Below are positions 1 to 6,205 of a DNA stretch of 41,252 nucleotides, piece by piece. The notes under the pieces were generated by a model. That model did not search any database. It saw nothing but the letters and a program-made list of their open reading frames with translations, and was not told the DNA's origin. Each line of letters starts with the position of its first letter. The first letter of the stretch is position 1. Both the position numbers and the translations under genes were made by a program. The stretch comes from JAFGTP01 sp964498725 (lineage in GTDB: Bacteria; Fidelibacterota; UBA2242; JAFGTP01), in NCBI GenBank assembly GCA_964498725.1, contig CAZCHS010000018.1, positions 1 to 41,252 of the forward strand, given 5' to 3'.

Positions 1-63
1 TTTTTCGCATTTTGACTTCCTCCTGGGCTAATCTAACCCTTTTTTACTAACTTTTATAATGGT

Positions 64-351
64 TTAGTTTTTGGGGGGAAGGTCAATGTTATCATCAATC
101 CAATTAGCGTCTTTATTTTTTAAATTGAAATGTCTTACATTTCTTACTGATGCTGTTATTACTTTGGCTTTATTGTTTGTTAATTTGATTAGTTTATTTT
201 TAATATCTTGTTCATTAATTTTTGAGGAAACAAAGAATGTACTGGCATCTAATTTTAATATATCTTTTTTATTGAATAATTTTAAAAGTATAGTAAATGC
301 TTCTATATCTTCTTCTGTTTTTAAATATACTAAATATGGATTCATAATCAC
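64..351 (-). CDS. Small hypothetical protein, first-listed partner of a zinc-ribbon membrane protein
   Basis: A 95-residue protein that I do not recognise. Its ATG has a strong GGAGG ribosome site 8 bases upstream, so the start is well supported. The sequence reads as an alternation of short hydrophobic strands and charged helices, with no membrane segment and no cysteine. The size and strand-helix-strand pattern faintly resemble a ferredoxin-like (Cas2-like) fold, but no catalytic motif is visible and I do not assign that function. It lies 8 bases downstream of the 360-869 gene on the same strand and is almost certainly cotranscribed with it. Both genes are very AT-rich, like accessory DNA. 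Confidence 0.7.
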   Translation of the reverse strand: MIMNPYLVYLKTEEDIEAFTILLKLFNKKDILKLDASTFFVSSKINEQDIKNKLIKLTNNKAKVITASVRNVRHFNLKNKDANWIDDNIDLPPKN

Positions 352-359
352 CTCCGAGG

Positions 360-869
360 TTAATTGTTATGTATTTTAACAATTTTATCTTTAAAATAAC
401 TAATACCATTTATTTCCAATTCATTTTTAAGAGATTCTGCTTCATCTGGAAGATTATTAACAGAAGTAGTTTTTATATTAATATAACATTTAGGGCATTT
501 ATAAGTAAAATCAGTATATTTACAAACAATTTTACATTTTTTACAAATAGGTATTTTATGTATAATAAATTGATCCTTAATATTTTTAGAAACTTTCCAA
601 ATAAAATGTTCATAAGAAATATAAAGAGGATATTTAAAACAATTATAAATTTGAGTACAGATATTGGCATACTTTATAGACCAGAGGTGTATAGTTGAGT
701 ATAACAATACAAATAGTATTAAGTATATTAGTAGGATTGATTTTGTATATCCCAATTTTTCGATTACCTGTTGATATTGCTTCTCAGTTGGGAGTAAGAG
801 AAAGTACCCTATTATTACTCCTATTGATGTTATTAGGAAAGTTTGTAGTATATTTCCTTTTTTCGCCAT
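360..869 (-). CDS. Two-helix membrane protein with C-terminal zinc ribbon
   Basis: A 169-residue protein with two hydrophobic segments at about residues 9-27 and 43-62. A cytosolic stretch with paired CxxC motifs follows (C109/C112 and C125/C128), typical of a zinc ribbon. A short C-terminal tail resembles the small 'select a side, bind a ligand' domains seen in signal-transduction proteins, but this is only an impression. The start ATG is preceded by an AAGGA-like site. It is the first gene of a two-gene minus-strand operon. The three direct repeats at 1011-1061 lie about 140 bases upstream of the start, where operator sites would be expected. The function is unknown. Zinc binding is an inference from the cysteine spacing. 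Confidence 0.7.
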   Translation of the reverse strand: MAKKGNILQTFLITSIGVIIGYFLLLPTEKQYQQVIEKLGYTKSILLIYLILFVLLYSTIHLWSIKYANICTQIYNCFKYPLYISYEHFIWKVSKNIKDQFIIHKIPICKKCKIVCKYTDFTYKCPKCYINIKTTSVNNLPDEAESLKNELEINGISYFKDKIVKIHNN

Positions 870-1010
870 GTTTTGAATCCTTGATTACTCTTATTTTTAC
901 TATATCGTCTATAATATTTATTTATAGTTCTTTAGATGAATTTATATCTTCGAAGAAAGATAATATACACTCTAACATATTACTGACCGACAAATCACCC
1001 CACCAAAAAG

Positions 1011-1061
1011 TTGTTCCATAGACAAACTTTTTGTTCCATAGAACAATTGTTGTTCCATGGA
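1011..1061. repeat. Three tandem 12-bp direct repeats, about 20-bp period
   Basis: TTGTTCCATAGA occurs at 1011-1022 and 1031-1042, and TTGTTCCATGGA at 1050-1061. The periods are 20 and 19 bases, about two helical turns, so the copies lie on one DNA face. They lie upstream of the minus-strand operon that starts at 869. A binding site array for a regulator or an iteron-like element are both possible. Confidence 0.7.
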
Positions 1062-1433
1062 GAAACTATTTTTGACTATAATTTGTATTGTTTAAACCAT
1101 TAATGATTCTATCCTCTAGTCCTAGTGAAATTGCTTCTCTGTAGGGTTATTCCCAATACTTTTTTTCTTTGTTCCATTTTCCAGCATCTATTTTTCTGAT
1201 TGTTCTTCTATTTATTTTCTAATCACTACTTATTGCTCCGCCACGTCAGTCCCATCTCTCGACGGGCTAATAGCATAGACACAATGACAATTTCAGTGAT
1301 TAAATCCGGTTCATAGGCAGTATTCTAAATTTTGTGCCTTGTGTAATCTATTTCAACAAGGCTATTAAATCAAGTTTTATTTACCAGTAAAATTAATAAA
1401 GTTTGATTATTTCAATACTAAAACCCTTAACTA

Positions 1434-1532
1434 CATTATTCCTAAAAATATGAACAATGCCCGCTTCGCGCCGATACGTTTCCTGCGGAAACTATCGGGA
1501 TTAACCTGAATATCATTCTATGAATTTTCCAA
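1434..1532. repeat. Dispersed hairpin repeat, copy 1 (inverted partner at 10989-11110)
   Basis: About 100 bases are nearly identical to the reverse complement of 10989-11110. The core is a hairpin: CCGATA-GTTTCC pairs with GGAAAC-TATCGG around a short loop. The 10989-11110 copy has about 23 extra bases at the loop. The outer end carries TTAACCTGAAT, whose reverse complement recurs at 1609-1619 and, as variants, near 11107-11117 and 31683-31694. Its size and structure suggest a MITE-like or other short non-coding mobile repeat. Confidence 0.75.
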
Positions 1533-1818
1533 ATCAGTTTTTTAATAGTTGTTTTGTAAACTGTTAATTTTGGTTGCATTGCAATATAAATTTGAAAATT
1601 TATGATTAATTCAGGTTAAATTTTTTTAAAAACTTTCACAATAACATACGATGACCGCTCCGGAGCGCAATGACAGCTTTGAATAAAAAATAATCCGTGA
1701 AAATTAGTATAATCCGCAAAGTAGTGCGAAACAGATGGAAATTCTATGTAGGGGCTAGTGAAATAGATATTTTTTTTCTATATTAAGCGTATAAATTCTA
1801 AAATTAGAGATATGAGAT

Positions 1819-2187
1819 ATGAATATTATAGATACTAAAATAAATCAACATACCAAAAATAGAATTAATGATATTACTAATTCCCTTAAAATTATTGACC
1901 CTGATAAGATTATTCTGTTTGGATCGGTTGCTAAACAAAATGATTCAGATGATAGTGACCTGGATATTATGGTTGTGACAAACAGTGATTTTTTTCCGCG
2001 TAATTATTCTGAAAAGATGGATGTATTTCTGACAGTAGCCAGAACAATCAGAGAGCATAGAAAAAAGTTTCCGGTTGATTTGATTGTCTATACCAAGCCA
2101 ATGTATAAAGAATTTATGAATAGCAATAGTTTGATGGCCAGGGAAATTTTAAATCACGGAATTGTTTTGTATGAAAAAAATAACTAA
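1819..2187 (+). CDS. MNT-type nucleotidyltransferase domain protein
   Basis: A 122-residue protein of the minimal nucleotidyltransferase (MNT, polymerase beta fold) family. The hallmark is at about residues 35-52: a GS pair after hydrophobic 'ILF', then a D-x-D metal-binding pair in 'DSDLDIMVV'. A further acidic residue occurs in 'PVDLIVY' near residue 92. Its gene overlaps the following HEPN gene by 17 bases, so the two are translationally coupled. In characterised MNT/HEPN pairs the nucleotidyltransferase acts as an antitoxin that AMPylates the HEPN partner. Whether this pair is such a type VII toxin-antitoxin system is inference, because many MNT/HEPN pairs remain uncharacterised. No strong Shine-Dalgarno sequence is seen before the ATG. 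Confidence 0.85.
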   Translation: MNIIDTKINQHTKNRINDITNSLKIIDPDKIILFGSVAKQNDSDDSDLDIMVVTNSDFFPRNYSEKMDVFLTVARTIREHRKKFPVDLIVYTKPMYKEFMNSNSLMAREILNHGIVLYEKNN

Positions 2188-2572
2188 ACATTGGATAGAT
2201 GCTGGAGATGATGATTTTCTCACTGTCCAAAAATTAGTCGGAGATGATTATCTTACTCATATTGCTGCCTTTCATTGTCAGCAATCAATAGAAAAATATT
2301 TCAAGGCAATAATAGAAGAATATAATTTGGGTTTCATTAAGACGCATAATCTGGAAAACCTTTTGGGACAGGTTAAAGAAGTCGTTGATATTATTGTTGA
2401 TTATGAAACTATTGAAAAACTTGATTTATTGTATATAGATGCAAGATACCCCTCGGCTTTTGGGCTGCTTCCTAATGGTAAGCCTGACAATAATGAAATT
2501 CAATTGTTTATTCAGACTGTTGAATCTGTTAAAAGACAGGTTGTTGATTTTCTAAGTGCTAAACAAATGTAG
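2171..2572 (+). CDS. HEPN domain protein
   Basis: A 133-residue all-helical protein of the HEPN family (PF05168 type). It is recognisable from the N-terminal W-x3-A-x3-D stretch, the 'HCQQSIEKYFKAI' helix and the C-terminal 'DARYPSA' segment. I start it at the ATG at 2171 rather than the in-frame TTG at 2162, because the ATG gives the usual family N-terminus. The gene overlaps the MNT gene upstream. HEPN proteins are often RNases with an R-x4-6-H motif, but I see no clean R-x4-H-x-Y motif of the HepT type here. The RNase assignment therefore stays open. The pair may be a toxin-antitoxin module or a regulatory pair. Confidence 0.85.
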   Translation: MKKITKHWIDAGDDDFLTVQKLVGDDYLTHIAAFHCQQSIEKYFKAIIEEYNLGFIKTHNLENLLGQVKEVVDIIVDYETIEKLDLLYIDARYPSAFGLLPNGKPDNNEIQLFIQTVESVKRQVVDFLSAKQM

Positions 2573-2729
2573 GACTGGTAGTTTTGAACGTGGTCCATCA
2601 ACGCTCTACTATGCCGGGCAGGCAATCCCGACCGATCGGAGAAATGAACAGTAACCATTAGCGCATCACTACAGATTAATATTACTGCATAGTTTAAATA
2701 TCGGTACTTTGGAGATGTGTTTTTTTTGT

Positions 2730-2756
2730 ACCACCAGTTAAAACTGGTGGTTAATT
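2730..2756 (+). terminator. Hairpin, possible terminator after the MNT/HEPN pair
   Basis: ACCACCAGTT and AACTGGTGGT form a perfect 10-bp stem with a 2-base loop (2730-2751), followed by a short T-rich run. It lies about 160 bases after the HEPN stop, so it may also be just another intergenic palindrome. Confidence 0.4.
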
Positions 2757-2782
2757 TTTCAGTATATTATGGATATTATTAA

Positions 2783-2917
2783 GAGGCTGTCCCAAAAGCC
2801 CAACTCTACTGTCATGCTGAGCTTGTCGAAGTAGACAGTTCAAGAGGACAGAGTGTCACTTCGAAGTCGCTCTTCGACAAGCTCAGAGTGACAGATTACA
2901 CCTTTTGGGACAGCCTC
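2783..2917. repeat. Nested long palindrome with 'GTCATGCTGAGCTTGTCGAAG' type core
   Basis: The outer arms, 2783-2798 and 2902-2917, are perfect 16-bp inverted repeats (GAGGCTGTCCCAAAAG). The inner arms, 2811-2831 and 2872-2892, are near-perfect 21-bp inverted repeats around GAGCTTGTCGAAG. The whole could fold into one long cruciform. This core is a widespread intergenic repeat in many environmental bacterial genomes, from general memory. Confidence 0.8.
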
Positions 2918-2997
2918 AATTCCAAATAAAAAAATGATTAACGGTTTTAACCGTTTCTATAATTTATTTAGGACAGATATGATCGTATATACTAAAA

Positions 2998-3032
2998 AAG
3001 GGTCTAGATAAACTATCTAAACCCTTGTTTTT
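2998..3032. terminator. Bidirectional terminator-like hairpin
   Basis: AAGGGTCTAGATA (2998-3010) pairs with TATCTAAACCCTT (3014-3026), 12 of 13 positions, around a 3-base loop. The hairpin is followed by T-rich sequence on the plus strand and, through the preceding A run, on the minus strand. It would terminate transcripts of the minus-strand GIY-YIG gene. Confidence 0.6.
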
Positions 3033-3035
3033 ATT

Positions 3036-3086
3036 GGAGCGGGGGCGACGAGACTTCCCGAAATTCGGGACAACTTCTGGCGCTCC
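3036..3086 (-). pseudogene. Scrambled tRNA-Asp 3' fragment
   Basis: Positions 3040-3055 are identical to the 3' end of the intact tRNA-Asp at 3380-3453, and 3070-3082 repeats the variable-loop/anticodon-stem edge of that tRNA. The T-loop between them is replaced by a perfect palindrome, TCCCGAA-A-TTCGGGA (3055-3069). The outer ends GGAGCG (3036-3041) and CGCTCC (3081-3086) are complementary, so the fragment can fold into a small tRNA-like structure. It has no anticodon or D-arm and cannot be a working tRNA. It abuts the GIY-YIG stop codon. Confidence 0.75.
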
Positions 3087-3329
3087 CTAACTTTTTATTA
3101 ATTCCTCAATGTATTTCCTGCTTTTCTGACGTTTGATAAAATTCTCTCGCTTCATCGCTTTGCTTTTGGTATCATATTTTTCATAATAAACTATTTCCCA
3201 AGGTATTCCATTTTTGGTAGAACGGCTCCAACCATCATTATGCCGTTCCAATCTCAATTCTAGATCATGGGTATAACCTACATAATATCTGTCTTTTGTG
3301 TGTGAGTACAGAATATAGATGTAATACAT
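3087..3329 (-). CDS. GIY-YIG nuclease family protein
   Basis: An 80-residue single-domain GIY-YIG endonuclease of the UPF0213/YhbQ-like size class. The N-terminus 'YYIYIL...RYYVGYT' gives the two sequence arms of the motif. It is followed by the catalytic arginine in 'LRLERHN' and a glutamate in 'MKRENFIKR'. I place the start at 3329, where an AGAGG site precedes the ATG. A longer frame reaching 3356 would run into the terminator hairpin of the upstream tRNA. The gene lies between tRNA-Asp (24 bases past the hairpin) and a rearranged fragment of the same tRNA, which suggests that it inserted at or moved with tRNA sequence. Cellular substrates of this family are mostly unknown. Confidence 0.9.
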   Translation of the reverse strand: MYYIYILYSHTKDRYYVGYTHDLELRLERHNDGWSRSTKNGIPWEIVYYEKYDTKSKAMKRENFIKRQKSRKYIEELIKS

Positions 3330-3340
3330 AGTTACCTCTA

Positions 3341-3372
3341 AACAAAAAAGTCCCAACTCTTTGGGACTTTTT
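3341..3372 (-). terminator. Intrinsic terminator of tRNA-Asp
   Basis: AAAAAGTCCCAA (3345-3356) and TTGGGACTTTTT (3361-3372) form a perfect 12-bp stem with a 4-base loop. On the minus strand this is followed by a T-rich run. It starts only 8 bases past the 3' end of tRNA-Asp. Confidence 0.8.
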
Positions 3373-3379
3373 ATTAATG

Positions 3380-3453
3380 CGGGGGCGACGAGACTCGAAC
3401 TCGCAACTTCTGGCGTGACAGGCCAGTGCTCTAACCAATTGAACTACGCCTCC
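3380..3453 (-). tRNA. tRNA-Asp (GTC)
   Basis: The cloverleaf reads on the minus strand. The acceptor stem GGAGGCG/CGCCCCC has one A-C mismatch. The anticodon stem CTGGC/GCCAG surrounds a loop with GTC, and the T-arm contains GTTCGAGTC. CCA is not encoded; the gene is followed by GCA. A terminator hairpin follows directly. Confidence 0.93.
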
Positions 3454-3489
3454 TCTTTTTAAATAACTGCTTCATTCAAGAAGCGCGTA

Positions 3490-3518
3490 AAATTATGGAT
3501 AAAACCCATACGTTGCAA
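3490..3518 (-). promoter_or_regulatory. Likely sigma-70-type promoter for tRNA-Asp
   Basis: On the minus strand, TTGCAA (3513-3518) and TAATTT (3490-3495) are separated by 17 bases, about 37 bases before the tRNA 5' end. Confidence 0.45.
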
Positions 3519-3566
3519 GAAAAAAAATAAAAATTTTCAAAAGTTTTATTTTCGTCTCATTTATGC

Positions 3567-3586
3567 TAACTTTATTTTGAAAGTTA
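3567..3586. promoter_or_regulatory. Inverted repeat upstream of ychF, possible operator
   Basis: TAACTTT and AAAGTTA form perfect 7-bp arms around a 6-base spacer, 22 bases before the ychF start. This could be a regulator site or part of the promoter. The arms are AT-rich, so chance is not excluded. Confidence 0.3.
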
Positions 3587-3608
3587 AATCAAAACGAGGG
3601 GTAAACTT

Positions 3609-4712
3609 ATGGGTTTCAAATGTGGTTTTGTCGGTCTTCCAAATGTAGGAAAATCAACACTTTTTAATGCCTTGACAAAAATGAATGTGCCAATGGATAA
3701 CTATCCCTTTTGTACCATTGACCCTCATGTGGGGACTGTTGAAGTTCCGGATGAGCGGCTGGAACTGTTAAGCAAAATCTACACCCCTGAAAAAACAATT
3801 CATACAACCCTGCAATTTGTTGATATTGCCGGTTTAGTGGATGGGGCTTCCGAAGGCGAAGGCCTGGGCAACCAATTTCTCAGTAATATTCAGGCTGTGG
3901 ACGCAATCATACACATTGTGCGCTGCTTTGAAGATAAAAATGTCAGTCATAATTATACGACAATAGATCCGGCCAGGGACTATGCGGTCATTGAAAAAGA
4001 GTTGCTGGCCAAAGACCTGGAAGTCGTAAAGAACCGCATTCAAAAGGTAACACGACAAGCCAAGACCGGCGAGATTCAATATAAAAAACAACTGGAAATT
4101 CTCAATGAAATTTATGCCGTACTGGAGCAGGGAAAACCGGCCAAATCCTATCACTCTTATCCGGAGCAGGCTGATTTTATCCGCGAACTGGGACTGCTGA
4201 CCAATAAGCCGGTATTGATCGTCGGTAATATTTCCGAAGATGATGTCATTGCTGATGAAAAATCGCAGTTGGTAAAGGATTTTGAAAAGTTCGCTGTTGG
4301 TACGGGAAATTATTTTATGACACTGTCAGCAAACCTTGAATTGGAACTGGCTCAACTGGAGGGGCAGGAAAAGAAAATGTACATGCAGGAATTCGGTATC
4401 AAAGAGATCGGCCTGGAAAAATTGATCCATGCCGGTTATTTGCTATTGGACCTGATCACCTTTTACACAGTGGAATCCAACATGTGCCAGGCCTGGACGG
4501 TAAGGAAGAATACCCATGTGGATAAGGCGTCCGGAGTGATACACACCACCTTTCCGGACAGATTTATCAAAGCTGAAGTCCGACACTGGAAAAATGTGGC
4601 GGCGGAAAAATCCGACGCGGCTTTGCGGGATCACGGACATTTATTCATTGAGGGGAAGAAGTATATTGTCCGGGACGGAGATGTAATCACTTACAAATTA
4701 GCAAACGGATAG
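3609..4712 (+). CDS. ychF: Ribosome-associated ATPase YchF (Obg family)
   Basis: A 367-residue protein matching the usual YchF length. The P-loop GLPNVGKS is at residues 9-16. DIAGLVDGASEGEGLGNQF is the G3 region. The base-recognition motif is NxxE ('GNISE') instead of NKxD, which is the feature that makes YchF prefer ATP over GTP. The C-terminal 'TFYTVESNMCQAWTVRKNTHVDKASGVIHTTF' stretch is the TGS-type domain. YchF binds ribosomes and is implicated in translation and stress response. A good GAGGGG ribosome site precedes the ATG. The next gene begins one base after the stop, so the two form an operon. Confidence 0.97.
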   Translation: MGFKCGFVGLPNVGKSTLFNALTKMNVPMDNYPFCTIDPHVGTVEVPDERLELLSKIYTPEKTIHTTLQFVDIAGLVDGASEGEGLGNQFLSNIQAVDAIIHIVRCFEDKNVSHNYTTIDPARDYAVIEKELLAKDLEVVKNRIQKVTRQAKTGEIQYKKQLEILNEIYAVLEQGKPAKSYHSYPEQADFIRELGLLTNKPVLIVGNISEDDVIADEKSQLVKDFEKFAVGTGNYFMTLSANLELELAQLEGQEKKMYMQEFGIKEIGLEKLIHAGYLLLDLITFYTVESNMCQAWTVRKNTHVDKASGVIHTTFPDRFIKAEVRHWKNVAAEKSDAALRDHGHLFIEGKKYIVRDGDVITYKLANG

Positions 4713-4713
4713 A

Positions 4714-5406
4714 ATGAAATTTACTAAAATTCTGAATAATTTTATTTATCATAATGGTTTAATCAAAAAAAATGATAGAATTGTCATGGCTGTCTCCGGT
4801 GGAATTGACAGCATGGTGATGTCCCGTTTATTAAAGAATTATGTTGACCGACGTAAGGATAATATATACCTTGAGGCAATATATGTGCAGATTGATGAAG
4901 TAGCGCTAGCTGATGAACGGCTGGATTACCTTCATCGTTTTTTTGATAAACTGGAAGTCAGGTTCAATGTCCTGACGGGCAAAATTTTTCAGGGGGTTGA
5001 GCTGAACTGTTTCACCTGCGCCAGGGAGCGGCGTAAGCAACTTTGCACCTATGCCATTGAATCCGGATTTGACTCCATCGCCTATGGACACATCCTCGAG
5101 GATTACTTGGAAACAGGCTTGATGAATATGATGGCTCACGGTCATCTGGAATCCCTGCAACCCTTTGATACCATGTTTGATAAAAAGATACAGGTCATCC
5201 GGCCTCTCCTGCGTTTCAGCAAAAAGCAAATCTATCGTTATGCCCGGGATAATGGCATAAAAGAAGGAAAACACAAATGTGGGTATGAGCATCATAATAT
5301 GCGTGAACAAGTACGGGAGTTAATTCGACAACAAGTAAAGATCCACCCGGTATATCGTAAAAGTCTGCGAAAAATAATCAATAAGTGGAATGATATGAAT
5401 ATTTAG
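4714..5406 (+). CDS. TtcA-like tRNA thiolation protein (PP-loop ATPase)
   Basis: A 230-residue PP-loop protein. The ATP-binding motif is SGGIDS (residues 28-33). A CxxC pair at C99/C102 (CFTC, followed by ARERR) plus a lone C189 match the three cysteines that ligate the [4Fe-4S] cluster in TtcA. TtcA makes 2-thiocytidine at position 32 of some tRNAs. The protein is shorter than E. coli TtcA (about 310 residues) and could instead belong to a TtcA/TtuA sister group acting at another tRNA position. It starts one base after ychF and ends 3 bases before a convergent gene. Confidence 0.85.
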   Translation: MKFTKILNNFIYHNGLIKKNDRIVMAVSGGIDSMVMSRLLKNYVDRRKDNIYLEAIYVQIDEVALADERLDYLHRFFDKLEVRFNVLTGKIFQGVELNCFTCARERRKQLCTYAIESGFDSIAYGHILEDYLETGLMNMMAHGHLESLQPFDTMFDKKIQVIRPLLRFSKKQIYRYARDNGIKEGKHKCGYEHHNMREQVRELIRQQVKIHPVYRKSLRKIINKWNDMNI

Positions 5407-5409
5407 GTG

Positions 5410-6114
5410 TTAGTTGAAGGAAAATATAATATGGCCGCTTTGGGAATTACCTTCCAAATCCGTCGGCCCAATAATTCCTTCATATTTGACCAGCACGCTG
5501 GGATCATTTTTTTTAACATAAAAATGAATCGGATTGACGAATTGTTTAACCAGCAGTGAACTGGGCTCCAGTTTTACATTATAACACTGTTCATTGTTAA
5601 TTTGGACAATACCCTGCCGGGTTAATTGAAAATCGATAGTACACAGGCGATTGGGCAGCAGGAGTGATACATTAACTGTTTTTTCTGTGAGTATTTTGTC
5701 CATATTCTGTTGCATATACATCGCCAAAACCGTCGGATGGATTACACCGTTTTCTTTTTTTATATTTTTTTCCCTGAATGTCGATTTATGATTCTTTTTA
5801 AATTTGACCGTATAAGTATTGCCGTTGTCAATTATTATTTCTTCTTTTCCGGTCCGTAAATCCTGAATGTGCATATTAACAATTTCACAGGTGTTTTCAA
5901 TATATTCAGTGCGTTCTTTAATAATGATATTACCGGTTTCATCATAACAATTATTCTTTTTGACAGCCAGTTTGCTGCCGGATTCAATTGAGCCTTTATA
6001 AATAAAATTGTTGCCTTTTTTTGAGTAAACATCGCCGGAATAACTTCTGACTTCAGCATTGGTATGACAGATCATTGTGAAAAGAACAATGACAATACAG
6101 TAAAAATTTTTCAA
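5410..6114 (-). CDS. Exported protein of unknown function
   Basis: A 234-residue protein with a hydrophobic N-terminal signal peptide and a likely cleavage after 'HTNA'. The start is TTG, supported by an AGGGG site 6 bases upstream; no ATG gives an intact signal peptide. The mature part is rich in beta-strand-like segments. It reads like the periplasmic lipoprotein-carrier (LolA-like) or DUF3108-type folds that report on an outer-membrane substrate, but no diagnostic motif is visible. Two cysteine pairs may form disulfides. It is convergent with the ttcA-like gene and shares an orientation with the hydrolase gene upstream, separated by about 90 bases. Confidence 0.7.
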   Translation of the reverse strand: MKNFYCIVIVLFTMICHTNAEVRSYSGDVYSKKGNNFIYKGSIESGSKLAVKKNNCYDETGNIIIKERTEYIENTCEIVNMHIQDLRTGKEEIIIDNGNTYTVKFKKNHKSTFREKNIKKENGVIHPTVLAMYMQQNMDKILTEKTVNVSLLLPNRLCTIDFQLTRQGIVQINNEQCYNVKLEPSSLLVKQFVNPIHFYVKKNDPSVLVKYEGIIGPTDLEGNSQSGHIIFSFN

Positions 6115-6205
6115 ATCTACCCCTTTAAAATAGTAATTAAAGAATTGTAAAAAAGATATTAATCAAATTGGTAAAAATCAAAATAAAAAATGATGAAATT
6201 TTATT

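Larger units (their letters stand above)
870..1818. other. Long intergenic region with repeats and a degenerate ORF remnant
   Basis: About 950 bases without a convincing intact gene. It contains the triple repeat at 1011-1061, one copy of a dispersed hairpin repeat (1434-1532), an imperfect inverted repeat whose outer arms are 1501-1511 and 1609-1619, and a GC-rich palindrome at 1656-1667. On the minus strand, roughly 1080-1230, one frame reads about 50 codons of lysine/arginine-rich, helical-looking sequence interrupted by a single in-frame stop. That could be the decayed end of a mobile-element gene. An open frame on the plus strand at 695-1021 is mostly antisense to the zinc-ribbon gene and was not accepted. 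Confidence 0.55.
2573..3035. other. Intergenic repeat region downstream of the HEPN gene
   Basis: No gene is seen. The region holds a perfect 10-bp hairpin at 2730-2751, a long nested palindrome at 2783-2917, a 7-bp palindrome at 2940-2955 and a bidirectional terminator-like hairpin at 2998-3026. Confidence 0.6.

Noticed and set aside
695..1021. 108-codon plus-strand ORF
   Set aside because: Mostly antisense to the zinc-ribbon membrane gene, which has better ribosome sites and motifs; low-complexity hydrophobic translation.
3036..3086. Second working tRNA-Asp
   Set aside because: No anticodon arm or D-arm, and the T-loop is replaced by a palindrome.
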